Assembly (NCBI RefSeq): GCF_900128515.1
Contig: NZ_FQTP01000007.1
Location: forward strand, 1-37,106
Direction of reading: 5' to 3'
From: Bathymodiolus heckerae thiotrophic gill symbiont
GTDB lineage: Bacteria; Pseudomonadota; Gammaproteobacteria; PS1; Pseudothioglobaceae
Length of the DNA: 37,106 nt
The translations under genes and the position numbers were made by a program. Below the pieces are notes generated by a model that made no database searches, had not been told where the DNA came from, and saw only the letters and a program-made list of their open reading frames with translations. Below are positions 22,696 to 33,562 of the stretch, piece by piece; position 1 is the first letter of the stretch; every line of letters begins with the position of its first letter.

Positions 22696-23934
22696 TTTTG
22701 TTAACTTAACCAGCTTAATAGTTTGATCTGAAATTTGTAAAATTTCAACTAGAATTTTATCAATTTTAAGGCTGATATCGCGCTTTGGAATAGTTTGTAA
22801 TTCCTCTAAAATAAGACCATTCAGTGTTTTTGCCTTAGCAACTGATAACTCGATATTAAGAGTTGTATTGAGTTCGCGTATGTTGATTCTAGGATCAACT
22901 AAATAGCTACCATCTTCTTGCAGGCTAATTTCATCAATAATTTCACTTTGATTAGAAGTAAACTGACCAACAATTTCTTCTAGAATGTCTTCAAGCACAA
23001 TTAATCCACGTACTTCGCCATATTCATCAACAACAAGCCCTAAGCGTCTTTTTTCAGTTTGGAAATGCTCCAGTTGATGTGCAAGAGAAGTGCCTTCAGG
23101 TACAAAATAAGGGTCGCGTACTAAAGCCAGTACGTTATCCATGTTGAAATCACCTTTGGCATACAAGTTGACAATATCACGCATGTGTAAAACGCCAGTA
23201 ATATTATCGGTGGAGCCATCATAAGTGAGTAACCGAGTGTGCTGAATGCGTTCAAATTGTTTGAGAATTTCATCTGGCTGGTTAATATCAACACTGATTA
23301 ATTCATGTCTTGGAATCATAATATCTTCAACTTTAACTTTCTCAAGATCAATAATATTAAGTAGCATTTTCTGATAATTAGAAGCAATAATTGGCTTGGC
23401 ATCACTGACCACCATGCGTAATTCTTCCGAGCTAATATCTTCTTGTTGATATTGGTTGTTAATACCAAATAATTTAAGAATTAGTTTGGATATTTGTGCG
23501 ATAAACCAAACAAAAGGCTTAAAAATTTTAATCAGTGCGCTAATAATAATTGAAGCAGGTAGGGCGATTTTTTCTGGATTTTTGGCAGCAAATGTTTTTG
23601 GTGTGGTTTCAGCAAAAACTAAAATAACAAAAGTAAGTGCTAAAGAGGCCAATACAATTGAATCCTCTCCCCAGAGTTTAATTGCCAAGATGGTGGCAAT
23701 GCTTGAGGCAAAAATATTGACAAAGTTGTTGCCTAGTAAAATAGTACCAATCAGATGGTCAGTATCTTTTAATAGTTGCTCAGTACGCCTAGCATTTTTA
23801 TTGGTTTTACTCAGAGTCTTTAGACGATAACGATTAATCGCCATCATTGAAGTTTCAGTGCTGGAAAAAAAAGCTGAAGCTAGTATTAAACTAAGTAGCG
23901 TAATACTAAGCCAAAAGGTTGAAAGTGATTCCAA
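22687..23934 (-). CDS. CNNM/CorB-type membrane transporter (DUF21 + CBS pair + CorC domain)
   Basis: 415 residues. The N-terminal DUF21 membrane domain (about 1-190) starts with LASAFFSSTETSMMAINRYRL and contains TILLGNNFVNIFASSIATI, the conserved CNNM pore region. Two CBS motifs follow (about 205-325; VEDIMIPRHELISVD and HMRDIVNLY...VPEGTSLAHQLEHFQ). The CorC/HlyC C-terminal domain (about 335-415; DGSYLVDPRINIRELN) completes the E. coli YfjD/CorB-type architecture. Family members are implicated in Mg2+/Co2+ export or homeostasis; the substrate here is not shown by sequence. Upstream lies eno on the same strand, 33 bp away. Confidence 0.92.
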   Translation of the reverse strand: MESLSTFWLSITLLSLILASAFFSSTETSMMAINRYRLKTLSKTNKNARRTEQLLKDTDHLIGTILLGNNFVNIFASSIATILAIKLWGEDSIVLASLALTFVILVFAETTPKTFAAKNPEKIALPASIIISALIKIFKPFVWFIAQISKLILKLFGINNQYQQEDISSEELRMVVSDAKPIIASNYQKMLLNIIDLEKVKVEDIMIPRHELISVDINQPDEILKQFERIQHTRLLTYDGSTDNITGVLHMRDIVNLYAKGDFNMDNVLALVRDPYFVPEGTSLAHQLEHFQTEKRRLGLVVDEYGEVRGLIVLEDILEEIVGQFTSNQSEIIDEISLQEDGSYLVDPRINIRELNTTLNIELSVAKAKTLNGLILEELQTIPKRDISLKIDKILVEILQISDQTIKLVKLTKLD

Positions 23935-23967
23935 TCAGTTGTAGAGTTAAGTAAGTTAAGTCTTAGT

Positions 23968-26353
<2,386 letters not shown>

Positions 26354-26374
26354 AACTACCTTTTTTATAAAGTT

Positions 26375-26411
26375 AAAAAACCCCCTTCAAATATTAACAA
26401 TCTGAAGAAGG
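26375..26411 (-). terminator. Terminator/attenuator between dnaK and dnaJ
   Basis: On the minus strand a 9-bp stem (two G-U pairs) forms between CCTTCTTCA (26411-26403) and TGAAGGGGG (26389-26381). It is followed immediately by six T residues (26380-26375). It lies between the MITE-like element and the dnaJ start, leaving no room for a dnaJ promoter after it. It probably lowers dnaJ and eno expression relative to dnaK. Confidence 0.75.
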
Positions 26412-26461
26412 TTATTGGTTTAAATATTAAAGGGCACTTCTATAAATCCTGATGAAATTTT

Positions 26462-26560
26462 GCAAGCCTTCTAGGCTTATTAACAAGGCACAATTTTTTA
26501 AGTAATAGTTAATCATATTGCTGAAAAATTTAACACTGTTAATGAGCCTAGAACCCTTGC
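26462..26560. repeat. Inner inverted repeat A of the MITE
   Basis: 24-bp arms at 26462-26485 and 26537-26560 match at 21 of 24 positions when one is reverse-complemented (GCAAG..TTCTAGGCT.ATTAACA). They enclose 51 bp of AT-rich sequence. Confidence 0.85.
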
Positions 26561-26573
26561 CCTTTGGGACTTA

Positions 26574-26658
26574 AACAAACCCTCTTAGGTAAAATAAAAT
26601 AATTTGACATATGAATAACTATGTCTGCATGATTTTATTTTACCTAAGAGGGTTTGTT
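26574..26658. repeat. Inner inverted repeat B of the MITE (perfect, 27 bp)
   Basis: Perfect 27-bp arms at 26574-26600 and 26632-26658 (central part CCCTCTTAGGTAAAATAAAA) around a 31-nt loop. The loop holds its own stem GACATA (26606-26611) / TATGTC (26620-26625). The transcript across dnaK-dnaJ would carry a very stable hairpin here. Confidence 0.95.
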
Positions 26659-26699
26659 GTTGTCAAAAATTACCAGAATTTATAGAGGCGCCCTTAAGA

Positions 26700-28607
26700 T
26701 TACTTGTCGTCTTTGACTTCTTCGAAATCAGCATCAACAACATCATCACCTGCGTCAGTTGCCTCAGATGCACCCTCTGCTGAGCCAGCTTTGGCTTGTG
26801 CTTTTTCAGCTAACGGTTGGGCCTTTTCAGTTAATGCTTGTGATTTAGCATCAATCTCATCTTTATCATCTGTCTTCATTGCTTCTTCTAACTCTACAAT
26901 TGCAGCTTCGATAGAAGTTTTTTCATCTTCAGAAACTTCTTTTTTAAGATCTTCTAATGCTTGCTTAGTTGAGTGAATTAAAGAATCAGCCATGTTTCTA
27001 GAGGTAACCAATTCTTGGAATTTTTTATCTTCATCTGCATGCACTTCAGCATCTTTAATCATCTTTTCAACTTCTTCATCACTTAAGCCACTTGATGCTT
27101 TAATGGTAATTGATTGTTCTTTGCCTGTGTTTTTGTCTTTGGCAGAAACATTCAAAATACCATCAGAGTCAATATCAAGTGTTACTTCGATTTGAGGCTG
27201 ACCCTTAGGTGCGTTATCAATACCTTCTAAATTGAATTGACCAAGTGACTTATTGCCACTTGCAATTTCACGCTCACCTTGTAATACATGTACAGTTACC
27301 GCTGACTGATTGTCTGCCGCTGTTGAGAAAATTTGCGACGCATTGGTAGGAATAGTTGTATTTTTTTCGATTAGCTTGGTCATAACACCACCCATGGTTT
27401 CAATACCTAGAGACAATGGGGTAACGTCTAGTAACAATACATCTTTGACTTCGCCACCTAATACACCTGCTTGAATCGCTGCACCCATAGCGACTGCTTC
27501 GTCTGGGTTGACGTCTTTCTTAGGCTCTTTGCCGAAGAATTCTTTAACCTTTTCTTGTACCTTAGGCATACGTGTTGAGCCACCAACAATGATTACTTCA
27601 TCAATATCGCTAGCTGAAAGGTCAGCATCATCAAGTGCCACCTGACATGGGTCAATCGTACGCTTAATAAGATCTTCTACTAATGACTCTAATTTAGAGC
27701 GAGTAATTTTGATGTTCATGTGTTTTGGACCTGAAGCATCAGCAGTTACATACGGAAGATTTACTTCTGTTTGCTCTGAAGATGACAACTCAATTTTAGC
27801 TTTTTCTGCCGCTTCTTTTAAGCGTTGAAGTGCCATTGGGTCATTCTTAAGATTAACACCTTGTTCTTTCTCAAACTCATCAACTAAATAGTTAATAATG
27901 CGCTGATCAAAGTCTTCACCACCTAGGAATGTATCACCATTAGTTGACAATACTTCAAAGTGCTTTTCACCATCAATATCTTCCATTTCAATGATTGATA
28001 CATCAAATGTACCACCACCTAAGTCATATACCGCAACGGTTTTATCACCGACTAATTTATCAACACCATAAGCTAGTGCTGCCGCTGTTGGCTCGTTAAT
28101 AATACGTTTAACGGTTAATCCAGCAATCTTTCCTGCATCTTTTGTTGCTTGACGCTGTGAATCGTTAAAGTAAGCTGGAACAGTAATAACTGCTTCTGTT
28201 ACTGTTTCACCCAGGTAGTCTTCAGCAGTTTTCTTCATCTTGCCGATAACTTTTGCTGAAATCTCAGGTGCTGCCATTTTTGTACCATTTACCTCAACCC
28301 AAGCATCGCCATTGTCAGCTTTGACAATTTTGTACGGCACCAAGTCAATGTCTTTTTGTACGGCATCTTCGTCAAAACGACGACCAATTAAACGCTTGAT
28401 TGCATACAATGTGTTTTCAGCATTTGTAACTGCTTGACGCTTGGCTGATTGACCTACTAAAACTTCTTCTGAATCTTTTGGAAAAGCAATGATTGATGGG
28501 GTAGTGCGATCACCCTCTGAATTTTCAATAATTTTAACTTTGCCGCCTTCCATGATAGCGACACATGAGTTTGTTGTCCCTAAGTCAATTCCGATAATTT
28601 TTGACAT
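26700..28607 (-). CDS. dnaK: Chaperone DnaK (Hsp70)
   Basis: 635-residue Hsp70 ATPase. The N-terminal phosphate loop [18 protein letters not shown], the second motif [14 protein letters not shown] and the adenosine motif [14 protein letters not shown] define the nucleotide domain (1-385). The linker [19 protein letters not shown] leads to the substrate-binding domain and helical lid. The C-terminus ends [15 protein letters not shown], the proteobacterial EEVKD-type tail. A sigma-32-type promoter lies just upstream. grpE is not adjacent. Downstream dnaJ is separated by 346 bp containing the MITE and a terminator, unlike the short spacer usual for dnaKJ. Confidence 0.99.
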   Translation of the reverse strand: MSKIIGIDLGTTNSCVAIMEGGKVKIIENSEGDRTTPSIIAFPKDSEEVLVGQSAKRQAVTNAENTLYAIKRLIGRRFDEDAVQKDIDLVPYKIVKADNGDAWVEVNGTKMAAPEISAKVIGKMKKTAEDYLGETVTEAVITVPAYFNDSQRQATKDAGKIAGLTVKRIINEPTAAALAYGVDKLVGDKTVAVYDLGGGTFDVSIIEMEDIDGEKHFEVLSTNGDTFLGGEDFDQRIINYLVDEFEKEQGVNLKNDPMALQRLKEAAEKAKIELSSSEQTEVNLPYVTADASGPKHMNIKITRSKLESLVEDLIKRTIDPCQVALDDADLSASDIDEVIIVGGSTRMPKVQEKVKEFFGKEPKKDVNPDEAVAMGAAIQAGVLGGEVKDVLLLDVTPLSLGIETMGGVMTKLIEKNTTIPTNASQIFSTAADNQSAVTVHVLQGEREIASGNKSLGQFNLEGIDNAPKGQPQIEVTLDIDSDGILNVSAKDKNTGKEQSITIKASSGLSDEEVEKMIKDAEVHADEDKKFQELVTSRNMADSLIHSTKQALEDLKKEVSEDEKTSIEAAIVELEEAMKTDDKDEIDAKSQALTEKAQPLAEKAQAKAGSAEGASEATDAGDDVVDADFEEVKDDK

Positions 28608-28637
28608 TTTTTACCCCTTGTATTTGATATACACCCT

Positions 28638-28665
28638 ATATAGGGATAAGAGTTTTTATTTCAAG
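28638..28665 (-). promoter_or_regulatory. Sigma-32 heat-shock promoter of dnaK
   Basis: On the minus strand: CTTGAAA (28665-28659), a 13-bp spacer, then CCCTATAT (28645-28638). This is close to the sigma-32 consensus CTTGAAA-N13/14-CCCCATNT. The predicted start near 28630 leaves a leader of about 23 nt with AAGGGG before ATG 28607. The -10 also forms a 12-bp palindrome CCCTATATAGGG (28634-28645). Confidence 0.8.
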
Positions 28666-28683
28666 CGGCAATTAGGAAAAAAT

Positions 28684-29163
28684 TTACAGGCGTTGTTTAA
28701 GCAGTGTTTCTACAGATTTAGGTACAAAGTGACTAATATCACCGCCTAGGCTAAGAATCTCTCGAACCAAAGAGGATGAGATGTTGGCGTATTGCTCCGC
28801 TGGTGTCATAAATAAAGTTTCAATTTCAGGATTAAGGTGCTTGTTCATGCCAGAAAGTTGAAATTCATATTCAAAATCGCTCACTGCTCGCAGGCCACGC
28901 AAAATCACTTGAGCATTTTGTGCTTTGGCAAAATCAACCAGCAGTGTGTTAAAGCTCATAACTTTAATATTTCTAACATTACTGAGTGTTTTTCCAGCAA
29001 TACTAATACGATCTTCAATACTTAAAAAAGCAAATTTTTTACTATTTTGAGTAATACCGATAATAACCTCATCAAACAGCTTGCTAGCACGCTTGATTAA
29101 ATCAATATGGCCATTGGTAATTGGATCAAACGAGCCAGGATAAATTGCAATTCTTTTTGTCAT
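28684..29163 (-). CDS. coaD: Phosphopantetheine adenylyltransferase
   Basis: 159 residues from ATG 29163 (MTKRIAIYPGSFDPITNGHIDLI). It makes dephospho-CoA from phosphopantetheine and ATP. The T/HxGH nucleotidyltransferase motif appears as TNGH, and the second signature is ISSSLVREI near residue 130. A longer frame from TTG 29184 would add MRYYELI and overlap rsmD; the inner ATG gives the normal family start and length. It sits directly after rsmD, a very common proteobacterial pairing (rsmD-coaD). Confidence 0.97.
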   Translation of the reverse strand: MTKRIAIYPGSFDPITNGHIDLIKRASKLFDEVIIGITQNSKKFAFLSIEDRISIAGKTLSNVRNIKVMSFNTLLVDFAKAQNAQVILRGLRAVSDFEYEFQLSGMNKHLNPEIETLFMTPAEQYANISSSLVREILSLGGDISHFVPKSVETLLKQRL

Positions 29164-29170
29164 AATAAGC

Positions 29171-29746
29171 TCATAATACCTCAATTAAGCAATAATGCAC
29201 CTGTCCTGAGTGTTTTTGTTTGTTGATTTTGAATTTTTGTGAAATTTTCTCAGATAAGAATAATTCGGTTATTTCAAATTCAGACTCTAGATAAATACAA
29301 CAGCCTGAAGTTAAAAAATCACCCAAAGATAGCTGTCTTAAGGATTTTTCAAGCAGTTTTTGATGAAAAGGTGGGTCTAAGAGGATGAAATCGAACTTTT
29401 TAGTGGATTTATGGCGTAAAAAATCCAGCGCATCGGTATGAATGAACTGGATTTTGTCAGATTTCAATAATTTTCGATTTTTTATTAGACTTTGAAATGC
29501 TTGTAAATCTTTTTCAATGCCAAGCACATGGCCTGCACCTCTAGAGAGTGCTTCAAAGCTTAGTGCACCACTACCTGAAAATAAATCTAAAAATTTTTTG
29601 TTACTAGATTTGAACTGAATCCAGTTGAACAAGGTTTCTCGAACTTTGTTTGGAGTGGGTCTTAGCCCTGGTGCATCTAGAAAATTAAATTTTCTGCCTC
29701 GATGTGTGCCACCAATTATTTGAAAATTATTGGTGACCGTATTCAA
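29171..29746 (-). CDS. rsmD: 16S rRNA (guanine966-N2)-methyltransferase RsmD
   Basis: 191 residues. The N-terminal IIGGTHRGRKF and GLRPTPNKVRETLFNWI motifs are diagnostic. The SAM-binding loop is FLDLFSGSGALSFEALSRGA and the catalytic motif is LLDPPF. The start is TTG at 29746, 3 nt after the ppa stop; no ATG or GTG occurs between it and the first conserved residues. It probably shares a transcript with ppa and coaD. Confidence 0.94.
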   Translation of the reverse strand: MNTVTNNFQIIGGTHRGRKFNFLDAPGLRPTPNKVRETLFNWIQFKSSNKKFLDLFSGSGALSFEALSRGAGHVLGIEKDLQAFQSLIKNRKLLKSDKIQFIHTDALDFLRHKSTKKFDFILLDPPFHQKLLEKSLRQLSLGDFLTSGCCIYLESEFEITELFLSEKISQKFKINKQKHSGQVHYCLIEVL

Positions 29747-29749
29747 AGA

Positions 29750-30280
29750 CTACTTGCGATATGCGTCGTAAGATTCTTGCAGTTCTTTTTTGGCTTGTTT
29801 GGCATCACCCCAGCCGTCAATCTTAACCCATTTGCCATCGTCTAAATCTTTATAGTAACGGAAAAAATGCTCGATTTGGTCTTTGAGTGTTGCGCCAACA
29901 TCATCAATACATTTAATATCATGATACGATTTGCATAATTTATCTGTTGGCACTGCCAAGATTTTTGAATCTCTACCAGCTTCATCTGTCATTAGTAATA
30001 CACCAATTGGACGTACGGTAATGACTGAATCATGAATTAATGGGTAAGGTGTAATTACCAATACGTCAGCAGGATCACCATCATCTGCCAATGTCTCAGG
30101 TACGAAACCGTAGTTACATGGGTAGAACATCGGTGTAGAAATAAAACGATCAACAAACATGGCACCTGTTTCCTTGTCAATTTCATATTTAACCGGTGAT
30201 GAATTTGCCGGAATTTCAATAATTACATTTACCTCTTCAGGTAGATTTCCTGCTGATACGGGTTTAAGACTGTTTTGCAT
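29750..30280 (-). CDS. ppa: Inorganic pyrophosphatase (family I)
   Basis: 176-residue soluble pyrophosphatase, the normal bacterial length. Signatures: NVIIEIPANSSPVKYEIDKETG, FYPCNYGFVPET, and the metal-binding DGDPADVLVI, followed by later conserved Lys/Asp residues (DEAGRDSKILAVP; HFFRYYKDLDDGKWVKI). It hydrolyses pyrophosphate from biosynthetic reactions. The first 17 bp overlap the end of rnd, indicating a co-transcribed unit. Confidence 0.97.
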   Translation of the reverse strand: MQNSLKPVSAGNLPEEVNVIIEIPANSSPVKYEIDKETGAMFVDRFISTPMFYPCNYGFVPETLADDGDPADVLVITPYPLIHDSVITVRPIGVLLMTDEAGRDSKILAVPTDKLCKSYHDIKCIDDVGATLKDQIEHFFRYYKDLDDGKWVKIDGWGDAKQAKKELQESYDAYRK

Positions 30281-31307
30281 TTTTCAACTCCTCTTTTAAA
30301 ATGTCATGGCGCCAACCGCTAAGAAATTTAACGCTTTGGTCGCCACGAATATATTTCATTAATGTTTTGCCATTAGCGATCAATGTTTCGTCTAGATTAT
30401 ACTGAACTGCAATATTTTGGATGAGTTTTTGTAATTGGTTTTTTTGTTGTTTTTCACTTTTGCTTGGCGGTTGATGGCTAGTGACCTCAATACGTGTATC
30501 GACCAGTTGTGAATGCTGAGATAAAAACTCATTAAAAATAGCTTTGGCTTGGTCGGATAATTTTGTTTTGTTAAGGCAATAGTCAATCAATTTTTCATCT
30601 GCCATAATCCATTTTCTTGGTTTATTTTTAGCGACAGCCTGAGACTCTCTCCAAGCAGCCAATTGCGCTGCTTTTTGATGAGTGCTTTTGGGTAGTTTTG
30701 ATAAGCCTTTTATTTTTTGCCAGGCTTGATCAAAATTTGGCAAGTATAGGCTGATATCAGATAAATCATGGCCATCGGCCATTAGCCAGTCTAGCTTATT
30801 CTCGATAATTAATTGTTCAAGTAGTTGCGTGTAATTCTTAAGTAAATAACGCACATCGTCCAATGCATATTCAATGGCTTCTTCTGGCAAAGGGCGCATG
30901 GTCCAATCGAGTCTTGTGTAGGCCTTATCTAAAGCCACTCCTTGTAAGATTCCAGTAATTTTTTGATAAGATATTTGTGCAGGATGATTGAGAAAGTGCG
31001 CAGCAATTTGAGTATCGAATAATTGATGTGGCAAGCGATCAGATAAATAATATAAGGCCTCAATATCTTGACGAGCAGAATGCACAATCCACACAGTGTC
31101 AGCTTTGTATAGTTTTTCGAATAAAGGTTCTAAATTCTCAATAGCGAGTATATCGATGCAATCGATTGCACTTTTCGTGGCAATTTGTACCAAGCATAAA
31201 ATAGGATAAAAGGTATCAACACGCTTGAATTCAGTATCAATGGCTAAATGAGTGTGCGATTTAATAGAGTTTAGAAAATCACCTAGTTGCTGGTCGGTTT
31301 GAATCAT
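30264..31307 (-). CDS. rnd: Ribonuclease D
   Basis: 347-residue 3'-5' exonuclease for tRNA maturation. DEDD-family sites: D24 and E26 in LAIDTEFKRVDTFYP (motif I), VHSARQDIEAL (motif II) and YALDDVRYLL (motif III, with the DEDDy Tyr). An HRDC domain follows (about 205-285, KAAQLAAWRESQAVAKNKPRKWIMADEKL). Length is slightly below E. coli RNase D (375). It is divergent from ntrY; the 86-bp spacer contains a plausible -10 GATAAT on the + side near 31353. Confidence 0.94.
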   Translation of the reverse strand: MIQTDQQLGDFLNSIKSHTHLAIDTEFKRVDTFYPILCLVQIATKSAIDCIDILAIENLEPLFEKLYKADTVWIVHSARQDIEALYYLSDRLPHQLFDTQIAAHFLNHPAQISYQKITGILQGVALDKAYTRLDWTMRPLPEEAIEYALDDVRYLLKNYTQLLEQLIIENKLDWLMADGHDLSDISLYLPNFDQAWQKIKGLSKLPKSTHQKAAQLAAWRESQAVAKNKPRKWIMADEKLIDYCLNKTKLSDQAKAIFNEFLSQHSQLVDTRIEVTSHQPPSKSEKQQKNQLQKLIQNIAVQYNLDETLIANGKTLMKYIRGDQSVKFLSGWRHDILKEELKNAKQS

Positions 31308-31393
31308 TGTTGTATTTTAGCAACAAGTAGCCATATGGCGGCGTTATTTATGAGATAATTCAGCCAAATTAGTCAATAACGAATAATAAGCAT

Positions 31394-33553
31394 ATGACAT
31401 ATCGTCAGCATACAAACTTCATTAAAACCCCGCCCGCTTGGTTTTGGACATCAATTTTTTTATTGTCTATTTCAGGTACATTTTATTTAGGCCTTAATCC
31501 TGAACTCATTGGCGAATGGTGGGGCTATTTGGTAGGCTATAATATTAACTTAAGTATTATCGCTATTTATTATATTATTGCTGATATTACTCGTTTAAAA
31601 CGAGAAATGGGTGATGATATTATTGGCTCAAAATTCACTTGGTCGTTTATTAAAATTGTACCAATGCTGGTGATTATTCCAATACTGTCATTTTATATGT
31701 TTTCTTTTCAAACCATTCAAAATAACGTTGAAGACTCTGAAAAAACCTTTGATATTTTTAGCGAAAACTTTATTCAACAAGTTGACAGTCTTTATGAAGG
31801 CGTGCAAGAGGTTAGAAATGAGCGTTATACACAACAAACAAAGCGTTTATTAACCTTGATTACCTCTTTTGGTGACTTTAAAAAAGATGCAGATAATTAC
31901 CAATCAAGTATGCAAATATTTTTAGATGGATTGATTGATAAGGGCTGGGCTTGCCAAATTACTTTGTTTGACGATAAGGAAGAGGTTATTGCCAAGACAG
32001 CTGATATTTCTAATTGTATGGCAGTTGAAGATCAGCCGTTACCAGGCTCTCAGCCTCGTACGATTAATGAGGACGCCTCTACAAACGTTATCCAAGTAAA
32101 AATGTCAACGCGCTATTTAAGTCGTGCCGCAGATAAAAACTTCTTTGTTGTCGATGCGGTTTATGCGGCAGATCCAGGTTTATTAGGCTTTTTATCTCAG
32201 GTTGAAAATTTCACCCAAAGAACCAAAAATATTGATTTTGATTTAAATACTTCGATTACTCAAAAACGTTTCATGATTGATTTTTCTTCAACGGTGCTAC
32301 TGGCTGTTCTTAGTGCCTTGATGCTGGTATTTCGTATGATTGAAAAACTCATGAAACCACTTAACAATTTGTCCATTGCTACTCGAGAAATTGCTAAAGG
32401 TAACTACGATGTTCGTATTGAGCAAAGTAAGAATAGTGATGATGTGCGCTTGTTGATTGAGCAATTTAACATTATGTCTAGCCAAATTAAAGCCTCTAAA
32501 GAAGGACTGGATACACACAATTTGTATTTAGAAACCATTTTGAAATATTCGTATGGCGTTATTGCTTTAGATCAGAATAGAAATATCCGTTTGATCAATC
32601 CAATTATTGGTGAAATGTTTAATATCAATGATGAGCAATCTTTTGTTGGTCATAGTTGTGATGAAATCTCTAAGAAGCATGTTGAGCTAAGCCCTTTATT
32701 TGTATTAACTACAGATAAATTTAAAGCAGAAAATAGCGAGTGGAATGAGGAGTTAGAGCTAACTTTGGCAGATCGTCATTTATTGTTATCGTGCCAAGGT
32801 GCCATGCTTGAAAATAATAACAAAACACTGGGCTATGTTATTATTATTAAGGATATTTCCAAGCTTAATCGTGCGCAGAAAAAAGCCGCCTGGGGCGAGG
32901 TTGCTATACGCATGGCACATGAAATTAAGAATCCATTAACCCCAATTTTGCTGTCGGCACAACGCTTGCGTAATCGTTTTATGGACTCTTTGCAAGATCG
33001 AGATTTGGAGGTGATTGACAAAACCACTAACACTATTATTGACCAAGTTAAATCTATGGATATGATGGTGAGTGCTTTTGCAGACTACGCTAATACGCCT
33101 CAAATTGAACGTAAATTAAGTAATTTAAATACCATTATTAATCAGTCAATTTCTTTGTATGATGCCCAACAAGATTTAAATATCAGCTTTAATTTGTCTA
33201 GTGATATTCCACCATTGTTACTTGATCCGACTAGTCTTTCAAGGGTGTTAATCAATTTAGTTAAAAATTCAGCCGAATCTTCTTTAAGAAGCAATATTAC
33301 GGTTAATATTGTTACGGAGTATCTTGCTGATAAAGGTTTGGTGCGTTTGAGTGTGACTGATGACGGAGAAGGTTTTAATAAGGATGTATTAGATCGAGTA
33401 TTTGAACCTTATGTTACTACCAAGGTCAAAGGTAGTGGCCTGGGTATGGCGATTGTGCAAAATATTATTGAACAACATGATGCACGTATATTCGCATCTA
33501 ATGTAAAACCACATGGTGCTAAAGTCACCATTGAATTTGATTACCAAGTTTAG
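31394..33553 (+). CDS. ntrY: NtrY-type membrane sensor histidine kinase
   Basis: 719 residues. Membrane spans at about 17-35, 42-62 and 85-106 are followed by a large extracytoplasmic region (107-295) and a further span (about 298-318). A HAMP linker (IEKLMKPLNNLSIATREIAKGNYDV), a PAS domain (about 385-490; TILKYSYGVIALDQNRNIRLIN) and the kinase core complete it. Phospho-acceptor H509 is in RMAHEIKNPLTPI; the N box is NLVKNSAES, G boxes are DDGEGF and GSGLGMAIV. The architecture is that of NtrY. It probably phosphorylates the regulator encoded 9 bp downstream. In other bacteria NtrYX responds to nitrogen, redox or envelope signals; the signal here is unknown. Confidence 0.93.
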   Translation: MTYRQHTNFIKTPPAWFWTSIFLLSISGTFYLGLNPELIGEWWGYLVGYNINLSIIAIYYIIADITRLKREMGDDIIGSKFTWSFIKIVPMLVIIPILSFYMFSFQTIQNNVEDSEKTFDIFSENFIQQVDSLYEGVQEVRNERYTQQTKRLLTLITSFGDFKKDADNYQSSMQIFLDGLIDKGWACQITLFDDKEEVIAKTADISNCMAVEDQPLPGSQPRTINEDASTNVIQVKMSTRYLSRAADKNFFVVDAVYAADPGLLGFLSQVENFTQRTKNIDFDLNTSITQKRFMIDFSSTVLLAVLSALMLVFRMIEKLMKPLNNLSIATREIAKGNYDVRIEQSKNSDDVRLLIEQFNIMSSQIKASKEGLDTHNLYLETILKYSYGVIALDQNRNIRLINPIIGEMFNINDEQSFVGHSCDEISKKHVELSPLFVLTTDKFKAENSEWNEELELTLADRHLLLSCQGAMLENNNKTLGYVIIIKDISKLNRAQKKAAWGEVAIRMAHEIKNPLTPILLSAQRLRNRFMDSLQDRDLEVIDKTTNTIIDQVKSMDMMVSAFADYANTPQIERKLSNLNTIINQSISLYDAQQDLNISFNLSSDIPPLLLDPTSLSRVLINLVKNSAESSLRSNITVNIVTEYLADKGLVRLSVTDDGEGFNKDVLDRVFEPYVTTKVKGSGLGMAIVQNIIEQHDARIFASNVKPHGAKVTIEFDYQV

Positions 33554-33562
33554 AAAAGAGGA

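Larger units (their letters stand above)
26431..26694. mobile_element. MITE-like element with nested inverted repeats
   Basis: 264 bp, no ORF. Imperfect terminal inverted repeats of about 32 bp: AGGGCACTTCTATAAAT... at the left end (26431 on) and, read inward from 26694, AGGGCGCCTCTATAAAT.... TAA is present directly outside both ends (26428-26430 and 26695-26697), a likely 3-bp target duplication of the TNA type seen with some IS5-family elements. Inside are two further inverted-repeat pairs. The right end lies 5 bp from the dnaK stop codon. Family assignment to IS5 is an inference from ends and duplication. Confidence 0.75.

Noticed and set aside
29164-29184. Longer coaD start (TTG) adding MRYYELI
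   Set aside because: The ATG at 29163 gives the usual MTKRIAIYPGSFDP start and typical length.
29528-29538. GGCCTGCACC in rsmD resembling the palindrome's right arm
   Set aside because: No matching left arm or AAG loop, and it encodes the conserved RGAGHV region of RsmD.
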